Source of the DNA: DUML01 sp050949905
GTDB lineage: Bacteria > Bacillota > Desulfitobacteriia > Desulfitobacteriales > Syntrophobotulaceae
DNA length: 64,000 bases
NCBI GenBank assembly: GCA_050949905.1
Contig: JBMNGP010000025.1
Span: forward strand, 1-64,000
Reading direction: 5' to 3'
Shown one piece after another: positions 1 through 8,030 of the stretch. Every line of letters begins with the position of its first letter. Position 1 is the stretch's first letter. The notes beneath the pieces were generated by a model. That model was not told the origin of the DNA, ran no database searches, and was given only the letters and a program-made list of their open reading frames with translations. Position numbers and translations under genes: made by a program.

Positions 1-81
1 ACAGTAAAGGTCCGCAATCGCACTGAAGCATTAGCTCTCTTGTATCGACAGGAAAAAGATCGGCAAAGGATAGATAGCTGA
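1..81 (+). other. C-terminal end of an unidentified ORF entering from the left
   Basis: Frame 1 is open from the first base and stops at TGA 79-81, giving 26 residues that are rich in Arg, Glu and Leu. I do not recognise it with certainty. Its place is suggestive: it runs toward the broken 3' end of dctM, whose reading frame stops making sense near base 170. The simplest inference is that this is the tail of a transposase or other mobile-element gene and that the element's right end lies at roughly 160-172. No terminal inverted repeat can be tested because the other end is outside the window. Confidence 0.3.
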
Positions 82-148
82 TCTAGACCAGAATTGGGTT
101 TATGGCTGCTATTGGAGCGATTTGCGGTGGCCAGGTTCTAACTGAGAT

Positions 149-1297
149 TCAGTGTTGTTTAACCCCAAAGGGCGGGGTCATCATACCAATTTCCAGGTTG
201 ATAACCATCATTACCCCAAAGTGGATTAAGTTAATATCCAAGGCCTGGATAATCGGCAGGAAAATAGGGGTGACAATAATCAAGGCTGCCAGGCTGGACA
301 TGAAACAGCCGATTAGTAAGAACAAAAAGTTGCAGGCCAGTAAGAAGGTATACTTGCTTTGGAAGATGGAGAAAGCTTCGGCAATTTTTAAGGGGATTTG
401 TTCGGCGGTTATAACCCAGCCGAAGGGGGCGGCCATACCCATAATAATCATACAGACTGAGGTCATGATCGCTGAATCAATCAGCATTTTCTTAATGGCT
501 TTCAGGTCAAGTTCTCGGTAAATGAAAACACCGACAATAAAACCATAGATAACTGCAACACCGGCGGCCTCGGTCGGAGTGAAAACTCCGGAATAAATTC
601 CGCCTAAGATAATAACCGGCATGAGTAATGCCCAGAAAGCTTCGCGGAAGGACTTCCATAATATTGCCGGTGATCTTTCAATGACTTGTTTTTCACCGTA
701 ACCCCTCTTTTTAGAAAGGTAATAGTTCACAGCCATCAGGAATAAGCCAATAATAATACCGGGGATAATACCGCCGGCAAACATCCCTGCTACCGAAACC
801 GAAGCTAAGGCAGCATAGACGACCATGGGGATACTGGGCGGAATAATAACGCCGATTCCTCCGGCCGAAGCCTGCAGGGCGCAAGCATAGCTGCGGTCAT
901 AGCCGGCTTTAACCATTTCCGGAATCACAATCAAGCCGAGGGCGGCAACTGTAGCAGGGCCGGAACCGGAGATGGCCGCGAAGATCATACTGGCTAAGAT
1001 GGCTACATGGCCTAGTCCGCCATGAAAACCGCCTACCAGTAACTTACAAAAGTCAATAAGCCTGCGGGAAACCCCGCCGTTTTGCATCAGGTTACCTGCC
1101 AGGATGAAAAACGGAACGGCCATCAAAGTAAAGTTATTGGTATTGCCGAACATACTCTGCATAATAACCATATGGGGGACATCAGTCGTAAGTACAATCG
1201 AGGCAACGCTGGCAAAGCCTAAGCAGAGGGCAATAGGAACATTTAAGAATAAAGTAACAAAAAAGACGGCAAATAAAATAATACTTGCTGTTGTCAT
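149..1297 (-). CDS. dctM: TRAP transporter large permease (DctM), C-terminally truncated
   Basis: This is the large membrane subunit of a tripartite ATP-independent periplasmic (TRAP) carrier, which forms the sodium-driven transport channel for carboxylates. The 382 residues are highly hydrophobic with repeated transmembrane segments and the family motifs PFFILAGNLM near residue 60, GSGPATVAALG near 110 and FTPTEAAGVAV near 240. DctM proteins are usually about 425 residues. Here the conserved MTPPFGV motif is followed at once by KQH and a stop, so the last helix is missing. No frame downstream restores a DctM-like end, which suggests an insertion or deletion rather than a point frameshift. 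Its start overlaps the dctQ stop by ATGA, so the two are translationally coupled. Confidence 0.85.
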   Translation of the reverse strand: MTTASIILFAVFFVTLFLNVPIALCLGFASVASIVLTTDVPHMVIMQSMFGNTNNFTLMAVPFFILAGNLMQNGGVSRRLIDFCKLLVGGFHGGLGHVAILASMIFAAISGSGPATVAALGLIVIPEMVKAGYDRSYACALQASAGGIGVIIPPSIPMVVYAALASVSVAGMFAGGIIPGIIIGLFLMAVNYYLSKKRGYGEKQVIERSPAILWKSFREAFWALLMPVIILGGIYSGVFTPTEAAGVAVIYGFIVGVFIYRELDLKAIKKMLIDSAIMTSVCMIIMGMAAPFGWVITAEQIPLKIAEAFSIFQSKYTFLLACNFLFLLIGCFMSSLAALIIVTPIFLPIIQALDINLIHFGVMMVINLEIGMMTPPFGVKQH

Positions 1298-1803
1298 ACT
1301 GTTTCCTCCTGTTCCTGCCTAGAGGGCATTAAGTCTTTTTTAAAAGTTTGAATAGCATTAAGGAAGAAACGAATAACCATCAATGTAAAACCAACGGGCA
1401 TCGAGGCCGTAGTCCAGGCTACAGGTATTCTCGATACCGGCAAAAGTTGTCCTGCAGAAACCTGATGCATAACCATTTCCAGACCGCTGTAAGCAAAGAA
1501 TAAACAGAAAAGGCCGCAGCAGACATTGATAATAACCATGAAAATGGAACGTAACTTGGCCGGAAAGCGGGATACTATAGCGGTTACTCCTAAATGAGCA
1601 CCGTATTTAACCCCCAGGCTGGCACCAACAAAAGTTGTCCAAACAAACATTGCCCGCATAACTTCTTCGGTCCAGGCAGCCGGAAAGTGAAAAACAAAGC
1701 GGCATAGAACCTGGAAAAAGCATAAAAGAGGCATAAGGCCAAAAAGGACTACTAAGATTATCTCTTCAAAATGTTCAATAATCTTATCCAACCATTTTAC
1801 CAC
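1294..1803 (-). CDS. dctQ: TRAP transporter small permease (DctQ)
   Basis: This is the small four-helix membrane subunit that pairs with DctM in TRAP carriers. The 169 residues begin with an amphipathic stretch, then a first membrane helix (EIILVVLFGLMPLLCFFQV), the typical RFVFHFPAAWTEEVMR region near residue 35-50, and further hydrophobic helices. The length is normal for DctQ. The gene is first in a minus-strand pair with dctM. An AGGAGG-like site (cacctcctgt on the plus strand) lies just upstream, and a sigma-54-type promoter lies 60 bases before the start. The matching binding proteins are probably the DctP lipoproteins at 5.7-7.9 kb, on the opposite strand. Confidence 0.88.
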   Translation of the reverse strand: MVKWLDKIIEHFEEIILVVLFGLMPLLCFFQVLCRFVFHFPAAWTEEVMRAMFVWTTFVGASLGVKYGAHLGVTAIVSRFPAKLRSIFMVIINVCCGLFCLFFAYSGLEMVMHQVSAGQLLPVSRIPVAWTTASMPVGFTLMVIRFFLNAIQTFKKDLMPSRQEQEETV

Positions 1804-1862
1804 TAAAGAACACCTCCTGTTTGAATTAGAATTTATATCTGCTAATGGTTTACCTATTTATA

Positions 1863-1879
1863 TGCAATTTTCAAGCCAA
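1863..1879 (-). promoter_or_regulatory. sigma-54 (-24/-12) promoter for dctQM
   Basis: Read on the minus strand the sequence is TTGGCTTGAAAATTGCA. It has GG and GC exactly 12 bases apart, as in the YTGGCACGRNNNTTGCW consensus. It lies 60 bp before the dctQ start and is almost identical to the element at 26114-26130. A pair of TTCTA-N5-TAGAA-like sites lies about 173 and 194 bp upstream. Confidence 0.72.
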
Positions 1880-2184
1880 CTAGCAAGATTTAAGATTTAT
1901 TTTCCAAAAAGAATTAATCAAGGCTGCTAACAAAGGAGAAGTACTAAGTTTTTCAAAAGATTATGTAATATTTAGCTGTGTTTATTAATTAAAAAACCAT
2001 ACCTTTTATTTCGATTACTTCAAAATATTCCCACGAAAAAGTTCTAAAACTTAAAAAAATCATTCTAAAAACTAGAAGCTGATTGTAAACAATAAAAATA
2101 TTAAAATCTTATTGTCCCATCATCAGCTTCAAATTATTTTGAAATAAAAAGTGTTTATAATTTATGATTAAATCCTAAATTTGC
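1880..2184. promoter_or_regulatory. Intergenic region with paired palindromes, putative enhancer of dctQM
   Basis: This AT-rich gap holds two similar palindromic sites, TTCTA-aaact-TAAAA at 2042-2056 and TTCTA-aaaac-TAGAA at 2063-2077. Their centres are 21 bp apart (two helical turns), about 173 and 194 bp upstream of the -24 element at 1863-1879. That geometry fits binding sites for a sigma-54 enhancer-binding protein. I see no gene in the gap. Confidence 0.5.
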
Positions 2185-3606
2185 TTAAGAGGTTAAATTA
2201 TAAGCTCGTATTTTATTATATAAAGTTGCCAGGGAGATCCCCATTTCCTGGGCGATTTTCTTTTTAGCCGCAACTGTTTTGCCATAAACCTTCAGTTTCT
2301 CTTGAATCATAATCATTTCAACTTCATGCAAATTAGATTCAGAGGTAAGTTTTTTGCTGTTTAACTCTTTATTATCAGAACTGCTCCTAGGGCTAGGAGC
2401 GCCCTTATTAAAAAATCTCGGGGGTAGGTGGTCAGGTAAAAGGATATTGCTATCAGCAAAGTTAACCATCGCGGTAATCGTATTTTTTAATTCCCGTACA
2501 TTGCCTGGCCATGAATATTTTTGGAAGAGTTCTATAGTTTGGGGATCAAATTTTACTTCTTGACTGCCAACTACTTTTTCCAAAAAATAATTAGCCAGGA
2601 TAGTAATATCTTCAGGCCTTTCCCGGAGAGGGGGAATCTCAATTGGAATTACACACAAACGGTAATAGAGATCTTCCCGGAACTTCCCTTCTTCGATGAG
2701 CTTCTCCAGGTTTTGGTGGGTAGCGGCAATTATTCTGACGTCGGCAGCAATGGGCTGGGTACCGCCAACTCTTAGAAATTGACCTGTTTCTAGAACACGC
2801 AGGAGTTTGGCCTGGAGAGAAAGGTCGAGATCGCCGATTTCATCCAGGAATAATGTCCCGCCGTCAGCAATTTCATATAAACCAAGCTTCCCGCCTTTAG
2901 TAGCCCCGGAAAATGACCCACCTTCGTAACCAAAAAGTTCGGATTCAACAAGCTGCTGCGGGAGGCAGGGACAGTTTAAACTTACAAAAACATTTTGATT
3001 CCGAAGGCTGTTATTATGAATAGCCTGGGCAAAAACCTCCTTGCCGGAGCCGCTTTCTCCCAAAAGCAGAACGCTAACATCTTTTAAAGCAGTTCTTTTT
3101 GCCAATTGAATAGTTTGGATAATTTTCTCGCTTTGCCCAATAATATCTTTAAATGTTAGAGTAGCACGATGGTCAGTATGAATCCTATTGCGCATCTGTT
3201 TAATTTTATTGGAATACTCTACTAAGGTCTGATTGACATCTTCTAAAGTCTTAAATACAGAAATGCCGCCAACTATCTCACCATTTATCCGCAAAGGGGA
3301 CATAGCAACATAGGCGTGAGTATTGCCAATCACTTTTTTGCGGATGCTGTTAATGGGGTTGCCGGTCTTCATTACTTGAGGCAATAGAGGATTTTCGCAG
3401 AAAGCAGGTAGTTTTTGGCCGATAATATCCTCGATTGGGCAATTGGAAATTTTAGCATAAGCGGCGTTGGCATAGACTATGTCCTGCTCCCTATTGACAA
3501 CGAGAACCCCATCAGTCATTGAATCTATGACATTTTTAAAGAATTCCAAATCTAATTTGCTAATATCCATGCTGTATTGAATTCCTTTCCCGACTTTATT
3601 GTTCAT
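2185..3606 (-). CDS. Sigma-54-dependent transcriptional activator (PAS-AAA-Fis HTH)
   Basis: This enhancer-binding protein uses ATP hydrolysis to open sigma-54 promoters. The order is a PAS sensor (about residues 20-125), a coiled linker, a sigma-54 AAA+ domain (about 150-385) with Walker A GESGSGKE, Walker B GGTLFLDEIGDL and the arginine-finger region FREDLYYRLCV, and a C-terminal Fis-type helix-turn-helix (AQEMGISLATLYNKI, about 445-465). The sigma-54 contact loop, usually GAFTGA, reads GSFSGA here, a conservative double change. There is no receiver domain, so it probably senses a small molecule through PAS. It is the only sigma-54 activator in the window, and four -24/-12 promoters lie around it, so it is the likely regulator of the nearby aromatic and TRAP genes. 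Confidence 0.9.
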   Translation of the reverse strand: MNNKVGKGIQYSMDISKLDLEFFKNVIDSMTDGVLVVNREQDIVYANAAYAKISNCPIEDIIGQKLPAFCENPLLPQVMKTGNPINSIRKKVIGNTHAYVAMSPLRINGEIVGGISVFKTLEDVNQTLVEYSNKIKQMRNRIHTDHRATLTFKDIIGQSEKIIQTIQLAKRTALKDVSVLLLGESGSGKEVFAQAIHNNSLRNQNVFVSLNCPCLPQQLVESELFGYEGGSFSGATKGGKLGLYEIADGGTLFLDEIGDLDLSLQAKLLRVLETGQFLRVGGTQPIAADVRIIAATHQNLEKLIEEGKFREDLYYRLCVIPIEIPPLRERPEDITILANYFLEKVVGSQEVKFDPQTIELFQKYSWPGNVRELKNTITAMVNFADSNILLPDHLPPRFFNKGAPSPRSSSDNKELNSKKLTSESNLHEVEMIMIQEKLKVYGKTVAAKKKIAQEMGISLATLYNKIRAYNLTS

Positions 3607-3928
3607 GGAAACCGGAAATCAAAAATCGCTATTAATAATCTGCTAAAAATGTCAAGTCGATCTGAAAAAAGTTATAAGTTAATTAAAATTATCTCATTTT
3701 CTGCAAAATATGTAAATAGTTCAACGCCAAAGTTACCAGTTTAGCCAATGATAACTTAGGTAAGGGTGAGAAAACCAAAGATATTTTGACATTTAGGTAT
3801 AGTAGAATGTGGAAAAAACAGAGCAGACGCTAACCTTTTGCTAAACATCTGCTCTGTTTTTGAGTGAAAATTAGGGTTGTTACATTAAGGGAGGTATAGA
3901 AAGGTTTGAAGATTGCGGTAAATTATCC
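3607..3928. other. Intergenic region upstream of the activator gene
   Basis: Apart from the strong hairpin at 3815-3861, this 320-base gap is AT-rich and holds no ORF of note. I looked for a -24/-12 element on the minus strand in front of the activator gene and found none, so the activator may be expressed from a sigma-70-type promoter that I cannot place with confidence. Confidence 0.4.
3815..3861 (-). terminator. Terminator after the M24 gene
   Basis: A perfect 13-bp stem (AAAACAGAGCAGA at 3815-3827 with TCTGCTCTGTTTT at 3848-3860) is flanked by A and T runs, so it can work in both directions. On the minus strand it follows the M24 gene that ends at 3929. Confidence 0.8.
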
Positions 3929-5131
3929 TTAGATATCGATTACAATTACTTCTTGCGGAGTCTTATGCATAAGCTCAGCACCCTTATCAGTTAGGAGGTA
4001 GTTGTCACAGCAGAAAGCATAGGTCTTAAAGTCGGGGCTTAAGGCGATAGGATGAATAGCTATACACATATTCTCTTTAAAGGTCATAGTCTCATCTGGA
4101 TTGAAGCCAGGCCTTTCGACTAAATCATAACCCTGACCGTGGCCAACTAAACGTTTATCAGCCAGATAGCCTTTGCTGACATTAAAGTCGTTAATGGCAT
4201 CCAGCACTGTCTTGGGCAGAACACCCGGCTTAATTAAGCTAGCACCCAAATGTTGAGCTTGTTTGGCAACCTCAAAAGCCTCTACTAAATCTTTGGGGGG
4301 CTCGCCCAGAGAGAAAGTCCTGGCTATTTCGCCATAGAAGCCTGCCGGGCCGTTTACTTCCAGCATAATCAGCACTTGGTCACCGGCTTTGATTTGCCTG
4401 TTTTGATAGAATTGATGGAATTGGCCGGTAGAATTGCCGGGAGAGTTAGAACCAATCATGATTAATTGCTCTTCACCGCCGAGGTCAAAACACATTCTGA
4501 TCATTTCAGTGCGCAGCTGCCATTCATATTTACCGGGGCGAATAAAGGTCGGAGCGGCAGCAAAGATAGCGTCTTGCAGAGCAATAGCTTTGCGGATATA
4601 GCTAATTTCTTCTTCGCTTTTAATAGCTTTAATCTCGTCGATCATATCGGTTACGTCGACAAATTCGACCTGTGGTAAATTGTCTTTCAGGTATTGGACA
4701 AAGAAAGCATCCATAAGGCCTAAGCCGACAAAACCAACTCTTTTGTCATTGCGGCGTTTAACCAAATCAACAGCTACTTTGGCATCATAATCATTGGTGA
4801 AATTCAAAGTTCTAAAATAGGGACGAGCAAATTTTTGGCTGATGCCGCGGATGGCCCAATCCGGAGGAGATGGAGGCAGGGGCTCGCCGCCGCTAACTAT
4901 CAAGGCCATTCCATCATCAACTGGGAAGAAAACTGTTTTCGGATAAGAGTTTTCGCCGGGGATATCAATAAGGTACCTGACATAACCGCCAAGCCACTTA
5001 TTATTATTCTGGGCAAAGAAAGAATCGATGTTGTTGGCTTTCATCGCATCTTTGATTGCTTTCCAGCGGCGTTCCATCTCTTGGGTCGAGACGCGAAATC
5101 TTAATCTTTCGTGTCTTACATCCTCTGTCAT
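3929..5131 (-). CDS. M24-family (creatinase/aminopeptidase P-like) protein, copy 1
   Basis: This is a two-domain pita-bread-fold protein of 400 residues: a creatinase N-terminal domain (about 1-165), then the M24 catalytic domain. The usual aminopeptidase metal ligands (D-D-H-E-E) are largely replaced. The motif that normally gives two aspartates reads IMLEVNGPAGFYGEIART, and the late glutamate motif reads CIAIHPI. The histidine motif GHGQGYD is kept. Loss of the metal site is known in creatinase, which cleaves C-N bonds without metal, so a non-peptidase hydrolase is more likely than a peptidase. Substrate unknown. It is expressed alone from a predicted sigma-54 promoter at 5176-5192, and relatives lie at 8031 and 28882. 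Confidence 0.8.
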   Translation of the reverse strand: MTEDVRHERLRFRVSTQEMERRWKAIKDAMKANNIDSFFAQNNNKWLGGYVRYLIDIPGENSYPKTVFFPVDDGMALIVSGGEPLPPSPPDWAIRGISQKFARPYFRTLNFTNDYDAKVAVDLVKRRNDKRVGFVGLGLMDAFFVQYLKDNLPQVEFVDVTDMIDEIKAIKSEEEISYIRKAIALQDAIFAAAPTFIRPGKYEWQLRTEMIRMCFDLGGEEQLIMIGSNSPGNSTGQFHQFYQNRQIKAGDQVLIMLEVNGPAGFYGEIARTFSLGEPPKDLVEAFEVAKQAQHLGASLIKPGVLPKTVLDAINDFNVSKGYLADKRLVGHGQGYDLVERPGFNPDETMTFKENMCIAIHPIALSPDFKTYAFCCDNYLLTDKGAELMHKTPQEVIVIDI

Positions 5132-5175
5132 ACGAATAACCTCCTCAAATTAAAATGATTTCGTCCTTTTCTACT

Positions 5176-5192
5176 AGCATTATTGATGCCAA
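5176..5192 (-). promoter_or_regulatory. sigma-54 (-24/-12) promoter for the M24 gene copy 1
   Basis: On the minus strand this reads TTGGCATCAATAATGCT, with the exact 12-base GG to GC spacing. The -12 half (ATGCT) is one base off consensus. It is 45 bases before the start codon, which has its own AGGAGG site. Two strong palindromes lie about 175 and 205 bp upstream. Confidence 0.6.
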
Positions 5193-5356
5193 AAGTTTGT
5201 TGGCAGAGAGCAAAATATTACCGATAAACAAATTAGCCTCTAGGGAAGCTCTTAAGCAAAGGATTTTGGAATTAAGTAAAAAAAAGCTATTAGCAGAGCA
5301 GCAATTGTAACTCATGCTAAAGATTAAGTTCGAATAAGCATAAAAAAGTAGATATA

Positions 5357-5403
5357 TTTCTAGAATCTAGAAAGAATTTTAATTCCTTTCTAGAAATTAG
5401 AAA
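5357..5403. promoter_or_regulatory. Pair of TTTCTA-N5-TAGAAA palindromes, putative enhancer sites
   Basis: TTTCTA-gaatc-TAGAAA (5357-5373) and TTTCTA-gaaat-TAGAAA (5387-5403) are perfect inverted repeats with the same 5-base spacer, centred 30 bp apart. They are upstream of the minus-strand -24/-12 element at 5176-5192. Variants of the motif precede two other sigma-54 promoters at similar distances, which fits activator binding sites. The rest of the 5193-5746 gap has no convincing gene. Confidence 0.6.
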
Positions 5404-5746
5404 GATTATTTCAATTAAAGATTAAGGATGCGAGTTCAAATTGCTATAAGATCTAAGATTAATATAAAATTTTAATAAAAAGTTCAAAAAAAGTTATCTA
5501 GAAAGAAGGATTGCTGGCAAAAATAGCGAAATATCATTGTAATAGTTTCTAGCTAATGGTTTATCGTCGCAGGTCTATAGGATTTATCATATAGCCCGGC
5601 TAAGGTAAAGGAGGGATGAAAGCATCGCAGTTGAATATTTACCGAGAAGAATAGGAAGGTGATTAGCAGTAGAAGTATATGCCTTGGGTAGTCTAAAGTG
5701 CTCAATGTCTAAAAGGGTCAATTTAATGATTTAGAGGAGGAAAAAA

Positions 5747-6763
5747 ATGAAAAAGCTAACAGTTATTTTGCTGTGTTTAGCCCTGGTGTTCACCATGACA
5801 GCTTGTGGAGGCTCTGATAAACCTTCCAATGCTGGAACTGATTCAACCGAACCAATCAAAATTAAAGTGGCTTGCGACAATGTTACAAATGGTCCTTGGG
5901 ATATGGGCTTCAAAGAATTCATGAGGATCGTTGAGGAAAAAGTCCCTGGCAAAGTAGAATTCCTGTATTATCCGGATGGTCAGCTTTCCAACAATGACCA
6001 AAGAACCACAATGGAAATGATCCAGACCGGCGGCGTTCACATTGCTGCCTTTTTGCCTTCCATCTATGAGCAATTTGACGAGCGTTGGTCGATTTATGGA
6101 ATGCCTTATCTCTTTGCCAGCGTCGAAGAAGCTCGGGCATCATGTGATGGTGAAGCCGGAAAATTTATGCTAGGCCTTCTTGAAGAAAAAGGTGTTCATG
6201 GCTTGGCTCTTTGGGAACAGGGAATGCGGCATCTAACTACTTCCAAAAAAGCAGTCAGAGTTCCTGCCGATATTGCCGGTATGAAAATCAGGGTTATGGA
6301 CAGCCCCAGCTTCATTGAAATGATGGAACAATTAAAAGCTCTTCCCCTGGTTACTTCCATGGGTGAACTCTATACTGCCTTACAGCAGGGAGCTGCTGAT
6401 GGTCAGGAGAATCCTTTAACTACTATCTACGACAGAAAATTATATGAAGCTCAAGATTATGTAACCTTAACCGGCCATACCTATAACCCTCTCATTTTAG
6501 GAGTCAATAAAGCATTTTGGGAAAAACTGCCTGCCGATATTCAACAAGCATTGTCTGAAGCGGCAATTGAAGCTACTCCTTTCCAAAGAAAAGCAAATGA
6601 AGATTTAGAAGCACAAAAACTCGCGGGATTAAAACAAGCTGTTGAAGTAATTGAATTAACTGACGAAGAGATTGCTCAGTGGCAAGAAGCTACCAAAGGC
6701 GTTGCTCCCAAATTTAAAGACATTATTGGGCAAGATGTACTGAATGTCTTCGGCATCAAGTAA
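5747..6763 (+). CDS. dctP: TRAP transporter substrate-binding lipoprotein (DctP), copy 1
   Basis: This extracytoplasmic solute receptor feeds a TRAP carrier. The 338 residues start with a lipoprotein signal peptide (MKKLTVILLCLALVFTMTAC, lipobox Cys about residue 20). The DctP core has YYPDGQLSNNDQRTTMEMIQ near 82-100 and the ligand-binding arginine region GMKIRVMDSPSFIEMMEQ near 180-200, followed by GAADGQENP. A GAGGAGG site precedes the ATG. A near-duplicate lies 125 bp downstream at 6888. The matching permeases are probably dctQM at 149-1803, which are divergently oriented. Ligand unknown; the neighbours point to an aromatic or other organic acid. Confidence 0.9.
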   Translation: MKKLTVILLCLALVFTMTACGGSDKPSNAGTDSTEPIKIKVACDNVTNGPWDMGFKEFMRIVEEKVPGKVEFLYYPDGQLSNNDQRTTMEMIQTGGVHIAAFLPSIYEQFDERWSIYGMPYLFASVEEARASCDGEAGKFMLGLLEEKGVHGLALWEQGMRHLTTSKKAVRVPADIAGMKIRVMDSPSFIEMMEQLKALPLVTSMGELYTALQQGAADGQENPLTTIYDRKLYEAQDYVTLTGHTYNPLILGVNKAFWEKLPADIQQALSEAAIEATPFQRKANEDLEAQKLAGLKQAVEVIELTDEEIAQWQEATKGVAPKFKDIIGQDVLNVFGIK

Positions 6764-6887
6764 ACCCACAAGAAGGCATGCGTTGTTATTTGTTACTGAT
6801 TCGCAAGTGATTAGCAGCAAGAGCATTTTACTAAATTGGAAAATGGGACAAATCATTTTTCAGTAATGATTTAGAGGAGGATAAAAA

Positions 6888-7907
6888 ATGAAAAAGAAAT
6901 TAACAATTATCCTGTTGTGTTTAGCTCTTGTGTTCACTATGACCGGTTGTGGAGGCTCCGATAAACCCGCCGATGCCGGAAAAGACTCTACCGCGCCAAT
7001 CAAAATTAAGGTTGCCTGTGACAATACTACCGGCGGACCTTGGGATCTGGGCTTTAAAGAGTTTATGAGAATCGTTGAGGAAAAAGCCCCTGGCAGAATC
7101 GAATTCCAATACTATCCTGATGGCCAGCTCTCCAATAATGACCAAAGAACCACAATGGAAATGATCCAAACCGGCGGAGTAGACATTGCTGCCTTCCTGC
7201 CTTCTATTTATGAGCAATTTGACCAACGTTGGGGTATTTATGGAATGCCATACCTGTTCGCCAGCACCGAAGAAGCCCGGGCATCCTGTGACGGTGAAGC
7301 CGGCCAATATATGTTAAGCCTGCTGGAAGAAAAAGGGGTTCATGGACTGGCTTTGTGGGAGCAAGGTTGGCGTCATCTGACCACCTCGAAAAAAGCGGTC
7401 AGACTTCCTGCTGATATTGCCGGCATGAAAATCCGGGTTATGGACAGCCCCAGCTTCATTGAAATGATGGAGCAATTAGGCGCACTTCCCCTGGTTACTT
7501 CTATGGGCGAACTCTATACCGCTTTGCAGCAGGGTGCTGCCGATGGTCAGGAAAACCCCTTGACCACGATTGCCCGCAGAAAGTTTTATGAGGCTCAGGA
7601 TTATTTAACGCTGACTAAACATTGTTACAATCCTCTAATTTTAGGTATCAACAAGAAATTCTATGATTCCCTGCCGGCAGACCTTCAACAGGTTATCACC
7701 GAAGCAGCCAAAGAAACTGTTGCCTTTGAAAGAGCTGCAGTAGAAGCCGAAGATGCTAAATTCGGAGAAGAATTAAAACAGCACCTCGAAATTATTGAGT
7801 TAACGGATGATGAAATCAAACAATGGCAGGAAGCAACTAAAGGTGTATTGCCGAAATTCAAAGATATACTTGGGCAAGAAGTTTTAGATAAATTCGGAAT
7901 TAAGTAA
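6888..7907 (+). CDS. dctP: TRAP transporter substrate-binding lipoprotein (DctP), copy 2
   Basis: This is a tandem paralogue of the preceding gene, the same over most of its length: same signal peptide and lipobox (TMTGC), same YYPDGQLSNNDQRTT block and the same SPSFIEMMEQ and GAADGQENP motifs. The differences cluster in the last third, for example RRKFYEAQDYLTLTKHCYNP, which may tune ligand choice. Even the leader (TGATTTAGAGGAGG before ATG) is repeated, so the duplication included the translation-start region. Two receptors for one permease pair would allow uptake of related substrates. Confidence 0.9.
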   Translation: MKKKLTIILLCLALVFTMTGCGGSDKPADAGKDSTAPIKIKVACDNTTGGPWDLGFKEFMRIVEEKAPGRIEFQYYPDGQLSNNDQRTTMEMIQTGGVDIAAFLPSIYEQFDQRWGIYGMPYLFASTEEARASCDGEAGQYMLSLLEEKGVHGLALWEQGWRHLTTSKKAVRLPADIAGMKIRVMDSPSFIEMMEQLGALPLVTSMGELYTALQQGAADGQENPLTTIARRKFYEAQDYLTLTKHCYNPLILGINKKFYDSLPADLQQVITEAAKETVAFERAAVEAEDAKFGEELKQHLEIIELTDDEIKQWQEATKGVLPKFKDILGQEVLDKFGIK

Positions 7908-7953
7908 GGGATATAATTTTCAATTGCTCCAGTAAGGAACTAGAGGTGAAACG

Positions 7954-8000
7954 ATGGCAGCAATCATGTTTTTAGAAACTAGAATCATTGTTGCTGCCAT
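7954..8000 (+). terminator. Inverted repeat between dctP copy 2 and the M24 gene
   Basis: ATGGCAGCAA (7954-7963) pairs perfectly with TTGCTGCCAT (7991-8000) around a 27-base loop. There is no long T run after it, so it may be a weak terminator or a processing/attenuation hairpin that lowers expression of the downstream M24 gene. Confidence 0.45.
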
Positions 8001-8030
8001 TATTATTTCTGATAATTTAAGGAGGTAAGT

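Noticed and set aside
5155..5310. A 51-codon ORF on the plus strand ending ILELSKKKLLAEQQL
   Set aside because: It has no ribosome site, no recognisable family and overlaps the predicted sigma-54 promoter on the other strand. It could be a gene remnant, but I cannot support it.
5511..5590. Possible -24/-12 promoter for dctP copy 1 (CTGGCAAAAATAGCG or ATGGTTTATCGTCGCA)
   Set aside because: GG to GC spacing is 10 and 11 bases rather than 12, which sigma-54 does not tolerate.
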